From NCBI GenBank assembly GCA_035772785.1, contig JAOCPU010000043.1, positions 1 through 64,000 on the forward strand: a DNA stretch of 64,000 nucleotides, in the 5' to 3' direction. Below the pieces are notes generated by a model, which ran no database searches, was not told the DNA's origin, and saw only the letters and a list, made by a program, of their open reading frames with translations. The position numbers were made by a program, and so were the translations under genes. Positions 1 through 12,220 of the stretch are shown piece after piece; the stretch's first letter is position 1; each line of letters opens with the position of its first letter. The stretch comes from Phlebiopsis flavidoalba (lineage: Eukaryota; Basidiomycota; Agaricomycetes; Polyporales; Phanerochaetaceae).

Positions 1-633
1 TGAAGCTTGATCATCCCCAGAACACCCATGACCAGGGCCCGCATGCTTCTGCGTTCAAGCGGCGACGTTTGTGTGTCGAGGTAATCACCAGTTGATTTGA
101 TATTTTCAGTGACAGCAGCGACCGCGCGCGAAAAGCGCATCGATATTGCCACTAGTAGCGTACTTATGCCACAGCCTGGGCTAAAGAAGCCTAAGTCCAG
201 AGCACCATCATTACCTCGTATGTATGGTCCTACATTGGAGAGATGCCTTCGACTTTTCAGATCGGTCAATGATAGAAATTGTGGACATACTTATCGAATA
301 ATCGCAACTATCACCGTGGCTCCAAGCTTGACTGGAATGAAGTATAGAAGTAAGGTCGAGGGTTGCCTGCAGTGGCGGCGAGTCGGATGTGAGAGTAGCA
401 TTTCATCATATGTCGTTTGCTGCTCTTAAATTTACGTCACCAACATATTTGCCGTGAGTTGGAGGCTGTTCCACACCCAAGTACGTCGCTACACCTACAA
501 CAACGCGACCATTGCAAGTACTTGCGTGTTGAAAACACTTCAACAAACCACTGTCTCCCTCCAATAATAAATGGAATACCGTGAAGATACGTTAATAAGC
601 TCACATACACACTAATTTAATGTAATTTCTGAG
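1..633. other. Left edge, no gene recognised
   Basis: An open frame of 110 codons at 97-429 (+) has no recognisable motif and no start context worth trusting. The stretch lies directly downstream of the F-box gene on the minus strand and probably holds its 3' untranslated region. Confidence 0.3.
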
Positions 634-1909
634 TCAGGCGACCACACGCGTGAAGTACTGTAACAAACGGAATATCGGATGGCTACACCTTTCTGGATAG
701 TTTTTTGAGAGATATCCAACTATCCAAGTGAACAGTGCTGCATCAACGCCGTCCTGCGTTCCGGCCACGGTACATTCCGACGATTGAAAGAGGATTTTCC
801 TGGGATTCACAAGACTGCAGACGACATCGAGCTGATCTAACCACATTCTACAGGAGGTTAAGTCAAGTTCTGTTACCTGCTGGGAGTTCCAGATGGTAAT
901 GACAAGATGGTCAGGCGAGGCAGAGACCAATCTTGAAAGTGCAAAGGTTAAGGCGAAGAGGGCGTCAGCGTTCGCATCATTCTGGTCGCTGAGTGGAATC
1001 CGGATTTCTACCCAGCTGAGATGAGCACAGCGTGAAAATTCGATCAAGCCAAGCACTCCTTCGTATTCTTGTGGCGTACGCCATACTTAGCATTAACAAG
1101 TGGACTACTCAGACAAGCGACATAAGACTCACAAAGATGGGGCCTATCTCGGAGCAATCACACAAGTCCAGGGACAACCGACGAAGGTCATTCCCGACAG
1201 CTTCTAGGAGAGTGTTCAGAGCCTGAGCTTGCATTGCCTTCACTTCAGGCGTGCGACGCTTGTTCAAGGTCACATCCAGGGATCGTAGTGGTACCGCACC
1301 ATGTTGAGATTTTGCCCAGGCGATGGCGCGCCACAGAGAAAAGAGCACTGGCTTCGTGTACACGAGGCTTCGCAGATGTGTGAGCCGCGAGAAACCAGCC
1401 AACGCGGAGGGTGTCGGTGTGATAGCGGGTGTGAGCCTCGGAAGATTGAGCATGAAGCCAGAAAAATGCAGCTCGAGCAGCATTGGCATGGACATGAGTG
1501 TGCATAGAAAATCGTTTATCCAAGTTGCGGGTGTACCACTGCAGTCCTTCAAAGAAAGGCTGCAGAGCTCGACCCGCACCAGGCGTGGCAGCGTGCGTAG
1601 GAGGAGTTGTGAGCAGTGTTGTTGTGGTCATTTGTCCAATGATTCGAATCATGCGTATACATGATGCAATGTGTCTTGTGCAGCGTAGGAAGTTAAGGAA
1701 AGAGCGATGTATATCTCGGTCGCCCTCCTTTTGTGATGGAGTAGAATAAATGGTGGCGGCTAGTTGCAAGCCAGTCTCTGCACACTAATGCGCATGGATT
1801 GTAGGGTGTTCGTATCGTTATGAAGATTGTCAATTATCATCTTCTGAACATCCATTGGTAGTCTGGAAGGCGGTTGTGAACCCGACGGTGCCGGTGATGC
1901 TCTGTCCAT
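634..1909 (-). CDS. F-box domain protein with LRR-like tail
   Basis: Likely substrate adaptor of an SCF ubiquitin ligase. From the ATG at 1909 the protein reads MDRASPAPSGS and then an F-box-like helix (LPMDVQKMIIDNL, residues about 14-26), the usual N-terminus of mushroom F-box proteins. After a frame change near 1770 and another near 1580 it continues with Leu-rich segments such as LLRTLPRLVRVELCSLSL, FSRLTHLRSLVYTKP and NDLRRLSLDLCD, which look like degenerate leucine-rich repeats. A GTGAGT...CTAAG intron is visible at 1086-1132, and the last exon runs to a stop at 634. The total of about 400 residues is normal for the family. The substrate cannot be predicted. The frame changes look like sequence errors because the hydrophobic pattern continues across them. 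Confidence 0.78.
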
Positions 1910-4900
1910 GGCTGAAAGTGGAGGCTCACGAGGAAAGCAGCGGTTGGTGTATGAAGCGTAGCGAAGGCAATCTTTGTGCAGGAAGCCGCTGCTCAATGAT
2001 ATAATCGCATCGATATCCAGATCATGACGCACCTCGGATACAACACTGAACTGAACACGGTCGTTATCCGCCACACTGAGAGCTCTCTCGGAGCTTCTGG
2101 CGTGACGCAGGTATCTAGCGTCTATCACATGACACTGGGCCCGTTTCTTGAAGTTTGCAGCTGCTCTCTACTTGCTACTGAGCTTGGAGACAGCATACTC
2201 AGGAATCAGAACTGTTGGTCTCCACAGTCTCAGAGGCTCTGCACGGCGCTCGAGACACAAGTTTCCGTTGTCAAGGATTGCTCTCTCAATTATGAATCTC
2301 CAGACAAACGATCGGATCCATGTCTGTATGCCTACATTACGTTACGTTCAAACTGTTATACACGTTGATTGATGTGTCATGCAATGTGTCATGCATTTTG
2401 TGTCATGCATTAACAGCACAAGTCCGTTCACCACTTCTCGTGAGCAGGCCGGACTAGACAAATGGTCAGGTCGTGTCAATAGCCTGCATGTGTCGGAGGA
2501 CGACGTACGATCAAGCTCCCAAGTCCACGAAGACCTGTCCTGGTTGGTGAGGTACAGATAAGACCCTAGCGCGAGAGGCATGAGTCAGAGCCAACAAGAG
2601 ACACGGGGTGTATAACATACTTGGGCGATACTACTGTCGGGGGTTGAGCCTGATATCCTCGTTGGTCTGAATTCTTCAGGTCGGTAGGATGCAGAGCGAT
2701 CCGTGATGATAAACCTATGGTAATGTGTCAACGTCCTTTAGTCAACGAGAAGATCATCCGAGGACCATACCATCCATCAATGATACTCTGTATAGACGCG
2801 CAATAACTCAACGTTAACAGTGCCTCCAGGGAATAAAAGGGTATAGAACGAACGACTTTACGTGAGCAACCTGAGGCAAGGCAAATCGGCGTCAACACGA
2901 GGTGAAGAGGCAACCAAGACGATCATGCAACGCTCACATTGAGATATTTTTCCTTGCCAAAGTCCTTTTGGCCATCGATCCTGGTCTCTCAATGCCACTG
3001 AGGCCTATGTTTACCCGACGCAAACGCGCTCGTCATGGGATGCTTTCCCCTGACGCTCGCCTGGCACCGTGAACAGGAGGTAGCCCCTCCGTCTCCAGTG
3101 TTCGTCAATCTCGTCTTCTGGAAAGCCAGGACTCCTTTTGCCTGTCGACGAGAAGGCAAACGCATGCGGTGATGTTGCCCCGACCGAGCCCGCAAGGGCC
3201 TCCTCCGTGACCGAGGAATTTCTTTGAATCACGCCGTCCGCCTGCATTCCACAGCGAGACGCGCAACTTCGGCCGTTCGGGGCTTGCCACTCTGTGTGAC
3301 TGGTGATGGCTATCGAATATACCCAGCACGGTCTTGTATCGCGTTAGTCACGGTACTGGGTAAGGCGGTCGGCCCTTCGCCCCTGCCCGTTTATCTCGTG
3401 AGCAAGTTTGTTCAAGTGATCTGCGTTGCGCGCCATCAAGGCGAAGCGAAGAACCGGATTTCGCGCATAGGCGGACTATGTCATGTAAATCAAGCACATG
3501 TGTCGTTGTGCGGCCAGCCCGAACATACGAGATTGATGCGCCATGTGCCTAGGACACTATTCAGCAATCAGCCGTTTGAGGTTATTTCTACAAATTTCGT
3601 GGGGCAGACTTAACCTTTTTCCATTCACCGACGCACCAGCCCCAACATAAGGTAGCGGGCTGTGCAGACATTTATTTTAGCTAGCTGTAGAGTTGTTTGA
3701 GACACTTGGGAAAAGGATGTGAGCGTATCTGCTATTCCCCGAGAGCCGCTAGGCGCATGTCGACGGCGTCTTCTTATTAGGGGATCAGACAGTACCGGTC
3801 ATGGACGATGCGAGAGCATTTACGCAAAACGCTCCGGTTGTATTTTTGCCCAGCCGTTTGTGTGCTCCCCCCCCCAGTCAAGCATCACGGTCTGCAAGCT
3901 AACCCCCGAATCAATATCCAGAACCTTATCGCGCGAAGCACTATCGTTCGCGAGCCAACAACTCTTACCATCACGGAGAGATGGATTTCGTGGACTTGTA
4001 GGCTGACAACGAGACAACGGAGAAATATTCCGAATACATTTCTCGATTTATCGAAATGAGCGCCCGGCCGGATTCGAACGCGCGCTTTTTCCTCCTGTCC
4101 CCCCTCTTCATGTTTCTCACGATTCGCTACACGTGGTCGATGACCATCGTTTAATTTCAATTATTATTACGGCTACGAAACTCGAGACGAGACGGAATAC
4201 ATCGTAATATATTACCGTCGATGGGAATCGCTGGGACTATGTTATGGGTGATTGCATTATACCGCTACAAATCGCCAGTTCCAGATGATGTCCAAACACT
4301 GCAAGAGAATTATGCCAAGGGGGATGATTTACAGTGAGATGTTCATGTCGATCGGCTGAGTAAGGCGCTAAGTCGTGGCTAATTACAGAACACTGGGGAT
4401 GGTGTCTGTAGCTCACGCTGGGAGAGACTCTTCGTGTGTTCTAATGGGGCGAGACCCAACTTGTCCTGCGCAGTGTACTGCACAGCTTTATGTAGCACAC
4501 CACTTTTCAATCGCACAGCCATGGGACATACCGCGCGGCATGCGACCGAATACATAGTATATCCATGGCCGTTCCAACCTGAGCACGCGTTCCTTTCTAT
4601 TGGTAATCAATTAGTGTTGAGGTACATGCACACAGTGACGTCCTTACCCGAATGCAAACTTCACGTTTTGCTTTGTACTCAACGTGTCGCTTGCGAAGGC
4701 TGTTAGCTTGCCTATAAATAGATACGTGAGGATAACGGTTCCTAATTGCAAAGGCCCTCATGCTACAACCTCTTGACACTAACCACCTGTCAGGTTGCCG
4801 GCAAACTAGGCCTACACGCACAATTTGCTTTGCAAGACTCAGCTCGATACGACCAACAAGCTATGATTCTGGGAACGTCAAGTCAGATCAATCTGTTATG

Positions 4901-7900
4901 GACGAAAATAGCAATCTAATCGAAGTAGTCCCAACTCAATAACTTGCTATACTTCGCAAGAAAATTCGCAATCCCGCCCTTTATGGCTTCACGTGCAGAA
5001 TACTACCTTCGAGTAACGGTCGCACCAACGTGAGACCCACCGATGTTGGCCTAGAATAACCTTGTTAACACCAGATCTTCTAAGAGGACTGTTAACATAC
5101 AGATTACCTTCTAATCAAATCACCATCAAATAGCGTCTTTTGAACCACCCGAACTACTGGCCTCGACTTTCACCTTGCGGCCCTGGATTGCCCTTGAGGT
5201 CTTTTTTTTTCCTCTGAAGTTCCTTGACTAATCTCACTGCGTATAAAACAACGACCGCGCACCATCACAAACAATATTGTCCGCCTTCGACCTGAATCGC
5301 CCCCGTCTCCAAGGTTCCGAATCTCGACGGTATAACTAAAAGCATAGTAGTTAGCAAGCACACAGTACTGGTCTACTCGCACACGTTAGCGTCCCATATA
5401 ACACGGAAATACACGAAGGGCCTAGCTCGATTCAGACACATGTCTAACAGAACGCCTGTCAACAACCCATAGCGCGTAAATGGAACATTCGCCACCTTAC
5501 AAATGACTGCAACGTTACAATCGCCTATGTTCAACCAGCGTTTATCCTGATGATAAAAGGTGGTTATCCGCGTGTCTCTCCAATAAGTTTGGAATTTGGC
5601 TTCTTTCCCGCCCACACACGGCGATTCGAGCCGGTTAGTGATCCCACTGCGCACGCCACAGGACTAAGCACAAAAAGGATCCCGCCATCGAAGCCCGTAT
5701 GTCGGAGGCGAGAGCGACACACGAAACTGCTTCGCGGTTAGTAACACTCGTGCAGATGAAATCTTTGAGTCGCTTTCTCACCACATGCGTCCAGTCGTAT
5801 TTAATATGCGTGGACCGCTCGCTCGGATCCGCGCGTGATGACCTCAGCGGGAGAGAAAGGCCGCGTGGTTGGTGCTTTGCGGGGCAGGGGCGGCGCGTGC
5901 CTGGACGTAGACATGTAGCGTAGCGCGGAGCTACGGAGGGTGTTCCGTAAACGTTTGGCCGTCATGTGGGCGGCTCGGACGGAGTGCCAGAGTTGGGGTC
6001 GAAGGACCAGATGGTCGATCCGTCTCTGCATACCCTAGGCTGCCTCCGGCATCGTTGTTGGGGCGTGCGTTGTGAGATGCTCGCTAATCGTAGCACGTTA
6101 TACTCGATCTCGGCAGTGTAAATGAGTCGAACGACGCCGTTCACCATTCGGCCAATTGATGTTCAGTCTCGTTGACACAATGACGGCAGTTAGGTAGGGC
6201 TGCGATGTATGTCGGCTGGTGTCTTTGAGTCGTTATAGCCAGTTGATGGTAGGAGGGTACGTACGCGTATGGGGGGAGTGAGCCTATGAAAGTACTCAGG
6301 TACGCAGCCATCGATCTCTTTTAGGGGGGCATCTTTGTCTAATGCGTATATCGCGCCGAACTCTGCGCGTGACCTATTATGTACACGTCGTCATGCCTTA
6401 CATCGAAATCTGCTACGCGGCTTCGCCCTTAATCTGGAGTGGAGACCGGCTGCGATATACAGGAGACCGCGTAAGCACCTCGAACGGTCGGTTGCAAGAA
6501 GATTCTTCATGGCGCGAATTAGGGCCTATGGCCGATTCACATCTACGGGAGGCTTCTGGCGCAAGGGAGCGTCCGGGATGCCAATCTTTGAGAATCGATG
6601 TCGGGTCTCGTGGGTGGCTGTCCTTGTGACGCGGTCATGATGACTGATTTAGCAGAGTTAGGAAGCGTCTTCGGGCGTCATGCCGAACACACATCGTCTT
6701 GGTCAGGGATCAGGGTCAGGGTCGTCGGATGGCTCGCCATAACCAACGGGACGCCGGCGTGACGGTATGACTTGCTAAAGAACGATGGGGTCCGTTGTTC
6801 ACGTCAGGCGTAGGGAGAGGGTGGAGGAGGGCGCTGGGTAGGAGGTTGGAGGATGCTGGCGCGCGTTTGTGTGGACGATGTTGGCAAATAGCTTACTGTG
6901 GCAGTATAGTCTTAGACAGAGCTGTTATAACAGAGAGAAAAAACGTTGTAAACAGAGCATCTCGAATGGCGGCGATGTACGGAGGAACTAACCTTTAACG
7001 TGAAATGCGATGATGGCTGGCCGCAGTCTCCTCTAGCTCTGTACGGTAGATTTAATTGGGCCCCCCGGAACGGGCGATGACATATTCGAGCGTTCGGGCT
7101 ATACGCGGCGGGGTAATTCTACGGGTGGCTACTCTGGTTCACGCGGTTCCGACGCCGATGACGCTCTTGGGCATAAGACGGTGGGTTTTTATGATATGCG
7201 CATGCTTTGTCTCGCGCTAGTGCGAGATAAGTCGCTTGGTTGCGGCCGGCGAGCGGCGGATACGCACGAACTGAGCGTCTTACATCGTTCAGGGTATCTA
7301 GCTGGAGTGTATGGGCGAGAGCTGCTGTGGCGTAAAGGCTTTTGCTTCTGGTGCGTTGGAAGGTGTGCCGGAGGTGAGTCAAACGGACGAGAGAGGTAGA
7401 TGAAGACGAAGTTGGCGACGGAGTCGGTAGGGGCGTTAGAGGAGGACTCGAGGAGTGGGCGAGCGGACACCAGAGCTGTCGCTCTCTGATCTTCGTCATC
7501 TTGTGCGGGAATGGGAACGTCCTATGTGGGCACCGTTTAGCAAGAGGTGTCGACGGTGTGTTCTATCGGCGAGGGTTAATGAGCGAAATTTTGTGAGGGC
7601 TGTCCTTTGTTCGGGAGTAATGAGTCCATGGCTCTCCAGTTAGATCGTCTCGTAGGTCGGATCGTCCCCTTGTCATTTGGCAGGCGAAAGGGCTTCAGGG
7701 GGGAGGGGATTTATGGAAAAGTGGACGGATGTTCATCCACAAAGCTGCCCTCGTAGTGTGTCCAGTATGCTCGGAAAGGCCCTGCAGAACTGCATAATCT
7801 CTCTCCGCAAACATTCAGCGATCTGCCTCGAGTGCTTGGTCCCTTTCGCCCTGTTGTTATGCTCTTGAATCTTCGCGTTTCGCATTCGAAGCTGTTCGTC

Positions 7901-8604
7901 AGAAGCTGTAGGCGCGGTACGCGAACCTCATAAATGTCCTCCACCGTAGCCAGAGAGTACACGATACCGTTCGACGTTTTCGTGGAAAAATGTCGGACGA
8001 TTTGTTTAATCGTGAGCGAGGTAATCGTGTTGGTAATGGATTGTCTATCGCTAACCTCTCGAGGACGTGCGGTTTTTTTTGGTGTCGTGTGTTCACATAG
8101 TTCCGGCGAAAAGCATGACCATGTGCGGAGGGGGAATACACCAAGAGCTCCAAAAACTTCGCAAATGAGTTAGAAAGCTGTGACTTATACTGATAAAGGC
8201 GTATATCAGATTGGAATGAAAGTGTTAAGAGGTTATCCCTACATGACAGGCTTACTAGTTTACTGTCCTGCTATGGCGCTTCCGCCCCGGTCCTTCCTTG
8301 TCCCACATACGACACAGCTCCTCCCAACCACTCTGTGGTAGGTCTTCGATCGGTCTTCGGTTTTCTCCTCTGGACAAAGGGTTTTGGACTAGTCATTAAC
8401 GCAAAGATTGCGCAAGCTACGCATGGGTATATCGCAGCTCATTGCTCTCCTTTCTTGTTTGGGTATCCATGTGTGGTAACGTGCAGAGGACTCATCTAGC
8501 TTCTGGTTGCACTGGTCTCGTCCACCTTTGAGACGATCCCATAGGCACGTGTTGCCATCCAAAGCCAGACCCTTGTGGCGCGGAGGGATAAAGGTTAGAC
8601 GGTG
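1910..8604. other. Gene-poor region, unexplained
   Basis: Both strands were read. Only short open frames of under 130 codons occur. None shows a domain signature, and no convincing exon-intron chain was found. Base composition is near 50 percent GC, below that of the recognised genes. A short ATGCA-rich tandem repeat lies at 2373-2409. A decayed transposon or an error-riddled gene like the cyclophilin H locus could be hidden here; none could be identified. Confidence 0.3.
2373..2409. repeat. Three-copy short repeat TGTGTCATGCA
   Basis: The 11-mer TGTGTCATGCA occurs exactly at 2373-2383, 2385-2395 and 2399-2409, spaced 12 and 14 bases apart. It lies in non-coding sequence and each copy carries an ATGCA core. 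No function is implied by the sequence alone. Confidence 0.85.
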
Positions 8605-9219
8605 TTACGTATACGCACACGGGTCTTCGCCGTCACGCATAGGAATGAGATTTCGCGACAGGTTGGGAGTGAAGAGGTCTGCTAGATTGCGATGTAGGCA
8701 GTTGGGTAGCAGTGGGTAGGCAGGCCACCATGCAGTGGCGTGTTTGGGACTGGGACCGACTTGAGGACTAAGTCCGGAATGTACTCCGATGTATAGCACA
8801 GAAGAAGGCGTTTGCATGCCGAGCGAATACCAGGCCATATCCGCAATTGCCTGCCCCAGATTGTGTTTCCCTTCCCATCCAAGGTAGATCATCAAAGCGG
8901 TCTTCTTCGTCTCCGCCGAGGTCGGAGATACGGCACCCAGTCTTCTCCCGCGACACGAGCCGATCTTGGTGAGTAGGTCTGGAGGCTTTCTAAGGACGGA
9001 CACCTGGGATGAGTAGAGAGTAGACTTCTGAGCCTGTTCGATACGGAGCGATGTGCTGTACCAGGCGAACGGTTTACCTCCGCTCGATTTTTCGGAGTCA
9101 GGCTCCTTTGAGAGTAGACGGTTGATTATGCACGTTTTATGGTTCAATAAGTACGACTTATAAACGAGAATCGACGAGGACACGCGAAGGAATGGGGCTG
9201 GTTGTTCTATGGACATCAC
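8605..9219 (-). CDS. Hypothetical open frame, 204 codons
   Basis: This is one of the longer uninterrupted frames of the gene-poor left part, beginning MMSIEQPAPFLRVSSS. It has no signal peptide, membrane span or motif that I recognise, and composition is unremarkable. Its middle (residues about 105-135, with ETKKTALMIYLGWEG) looks moderately protein-like. No flanking exon with matching splice sites was found. It may be a chance frame, an exon of an unrecognised gene or a transposon remnant. Confidence 0.2.
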   Translation of the reverse strand: MMSIEQPAPFLRVSSSILVYKSYLLNHKTCIINRLLSKEPDSEKSSGGKPFAWYSTSLRIEQAQKSTLYSSQVSVLRKPPDLLTKIGSCRGRRLGAVSPTSAETKKTALMIYLGWEGKHNLGQAIADMAWYSLGMQTPSSVLYIGVHSGLSPQVGPSPKHATAWWPAYPLLPNCLHRNLADLFTPNLSRNLIPMRDGEDPCAYT

Positions 9220-11179
9220 GCGTGAAGATAGGTTGGCTGCGAGCGACTGGTAACGAAGGTTGCGTGAGTGAAAGGGAGTGAGTATCCAAATAGCCGCGGA
9301 CGGACGGGTTTTGGTGCAGTGCGCTGCAGTGCACGTGTGTCATTCTTGCGACCGAAGAAGAAGGCACAAAAGGCCCAATACAGAGGTTCGGAGAGCTTTG
9401 TTGACTATGAGCAGTGCTTAATGCTCGTGTAATGGATGCTCCGAGATATTGTGGTGTGTCGGCGACCTTGCGGAATGGGTAAGGCTTCGGTACTTTCGCG
9501 ATAACGCCGCAATTATGCGAGTATTTGTCATACGAGAAAAGGAACTTGTTCAAGTAACCGTGCACAAGTATGAGAAGGTCGGACAATCGAAGCACCTTCG
9601 TGAGTGTTCCATGTGCTTGGGTCGGTTGACGTGATGACCTCTATAACGAAGAACTGGTCCCTCCGACTGATTTTGTAGTGGCAAGTCTGTCGGTCCCAAA
9701 GCTGCAAAGCTATTACAAGCATGAGCTGTGCGTCACATTAAAATGGATCAACTACTCACCATCACCAAACCGAGGCTCCTAGGACCAATACCATATTTCT
9801 GTCCCGTATTCGTCCGCCTATGCAGTCCTCCAGTCTTTAGGGAGCGTGTTGGAGATTACCTGGGACTGTGAATACACATCCACAGACTGTACGCTGGGAA
9901 CACTCATATTCGTCTGCGTCCCGCTTGGCTGTATAAACGGGGAATGACTTCCCGGTGGTGACACGGTTCAACACATGACACAAGTGCTTTGTCGCAGTAG
10001 GCTTTGGAGTCGGCAAGGCTGGGGTCTTTATCAGCTTGGTTCCCTCAGAGAGCGTCCATTAACTTCATCGCTTGAGGAGTCGGTTACTGCGCTATTGCCT
10101 TTTCCCGAACCCCGCTTTGGCTTAGCGCCAGCTTACGCTTTGCTGCTGTGTCTGGATTCTGAGTACCGCGAGTTCTTGTAGACCACTTCCCCATTCATGT
10201 TCTTCGGGGCATCATCGTGTCGGGTATCCCGCGTCTTTACCGCCTGTAGCTAATCCGCTCCGCCCTCTTCTTGTGATTGCGTCTCATTCGCGCCCTCCTG
10301 ATGCCTTACCAGCCAATACTCATTAAATGAAGGACCCGTTCTCCAGAGCTCTCCAGCGCGTGTTCAATTGCACTGGCCCATTCCTCGCGCTCGTCGCTTT
10401 ATGCACTACATCCTTGGCCGCTTCTGATGAGCGGGCAGGGATAACGCTGATAGTAATGATGCATTAGCGAGCGTCGACGGATAAGCGGCGCACATGTTGA
10501 CGTATTAGCTGTCTTATGGTGTGGTGCCTCTAGTCGTCTTGGACAGCGGAAGCTGCGGTAGCGGTTATCCCTGGCACCTCTGAAACATGCGGTCCCCCAG
10601 AGATTGACAAGATGGTAGTTGGTTAACAATAGAGAAGAAGTGAATGCAAACGTCGCTCATGTGGGCGTCATGGGCGTGGTGGCTGGAGAGGAGACAGACT
10701 GTCACCGTCTGTGGCCAAAACTGGGTGAGCAGCGTTTGTGAAAGTTCAGCAGCCAGTCGTATTGCTCCTGGAATAGGACAGACGAAATAGAAATGAGGCG
10801 CAGTAGCGTTTTGGCAGATGGCGCAGATTAGAGGTAGGTAATTAAGGACCATCATGTATGAAGGGGCTCGAGAGGTTGTGGGCAATGTGGAACTCTCAGT
10901 GGAAGGATATCGGGACAAGTACCGACCGAGGGCAACGCTATCTTTGTAGTGATGTAAGAATTTCAGACGAGAAAGTGGGTGTTATAACCGGTAACCCCAG
11001 TTTAGTGACGGGTGTTAGACGCGGTGAGAACATGCTTACATTCGAGTAAGCGTCAAAGTGAAGTGGATAAGGAACTGGACTTCGCTGGAGCCATGACCTC
11101 ATTCAAGGCATCACACAGCCGTACTACTCGGCGCAACAAAGCAGGACTGGGGAGTACGAATTTCGAGCATACAGCTACA
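9220..11179. other. No gene recognised
   Basis: Minus-strand fragments look protein-like in places, for example TTGKSFPVYTAKRDADEYE near 9.9 kb and AAKDVVHKATSAREEWASAI near 10.4 kb, the second across a frame change. No family could be assigned and no splice chain built. The right end adjoins the 3' end of the cyclophilin gene. Confidence 0.25.
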
Positions 11180-12220
11180 TTACATCTCTCCACATTCTAG
11201 GAGGGGCTAGTATTAGTCATTCATTCACGACGAATATAAGAGACCAACATACCGACAATCTCTTCACTGCAAGCTTTGGCCTGTTATTGGGGACCTGTAG
11301 GCACGTTCTCGATTTTGCGGAGCGTGAGCATGCCATCAATAACCTTGCCAAATACTACATGTTTTCCATCCAAGAAGTCGCATTTTGTCTCTGTCGTGTA
11401 TGAAAAACTAGTCCCACGTCAAGCATGTCTCACAACAAACACAAAAGGGATGGTATACCTGACAGCCATTCGTGTTCGTGTGTCCTGAGATTCGCCTGAG
11501 ACATAGACCCCCCGCGTGAGGGGGGCGAGCATTCAAACGAGTAACGACTCCATTAACGAACCATGGACAGAAGTCGGGGGCCAGTGTGCTTCTCTTGTAA
11601 GTTCTCGTCTGTTGTTAATTAGCACTAAGCCAGAGCAGAGGGGTGCTCTATACGCACCGGGAATTTATCACCGTAGATCGAGAAGGAGCCGGTGCCGTCC
11701 GCCTTTGATGAAGTCTCCACCTATACAGGATTCACAACAATGAATGGCCTATGACTAATGGGGTCGCACCTTGGCAACATGAAGTTTGGTACAACGTTTT
11801 CGTAGAGATTGAGTCGACCAGCAAGCGATGTAGGATGCGCAATACTTACACTCTGAGTAGAACGGATCAGTATTAGTGTTAAGAATATATAAACAAGGTC
11901 CGCGGGTTCTCCACCGATGGAAGCATGGCATTCTTATACCCTGTGGACGTGAATTCACCCTAGACTACGATGAATGGTCCAGTTCATATTTGATTTTGTG
12001 TGCCTGAACACACCTGTATTCCTCCAGTACAAAGTTGACGGAAGTTCTCATCGTCCTGCGGACGGTCTAAAGCTTCAGTGGATAGCAAGCTTAGAACCGC
12101 GGCTTGACATACTTCGGTGCAATAATCACTGAAAAGCTCCATCTTGAGACGACCCCGCGGGGGTTTCGCCGATGTTGATGTCCATAAATACAATGGGGGG
12201 AGAGTATTAGACGACGACAT
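11180..12220 (-). CDS. PPIH: Cyclophilin H-type peptidyl-prolyl isomerase
   Basis: Cis-trans prolyl isomerase of the cyclophilin H group, in other eukaryotes a U4/U6.U5 tri-snRNP partner in splicing. The ATG at 12220 starts MSSSNTLP. Reading across short introns and frame changes gives [52 protein letters not shown] (near 11.65-11.71 kb), the NTNGCQ block (near 11.47 kb), [18 protein letters not shown] and [15 protein letters not shown], ending in CGEM and a stop at 11180. The [13 protein letters not shown] tail and CGEM end separate it from cyclophilin A types. At least five introns with GT-AG ends are visible, for instance GTATACC...GACTAG near 11.41-11.46 kb. Length after joining, about 175-180 residues, fits the family. 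Breaks are single-base shifts, so the gene is probably intact in the organism. Confidence 0.9.

Noticed and set aside
4055..4130. tRNA on the minus strand
   Set aside because: A TTCGAATCC-like loop is present, but the flanking stem does not pair and no D or anticodon arm can be drawn.
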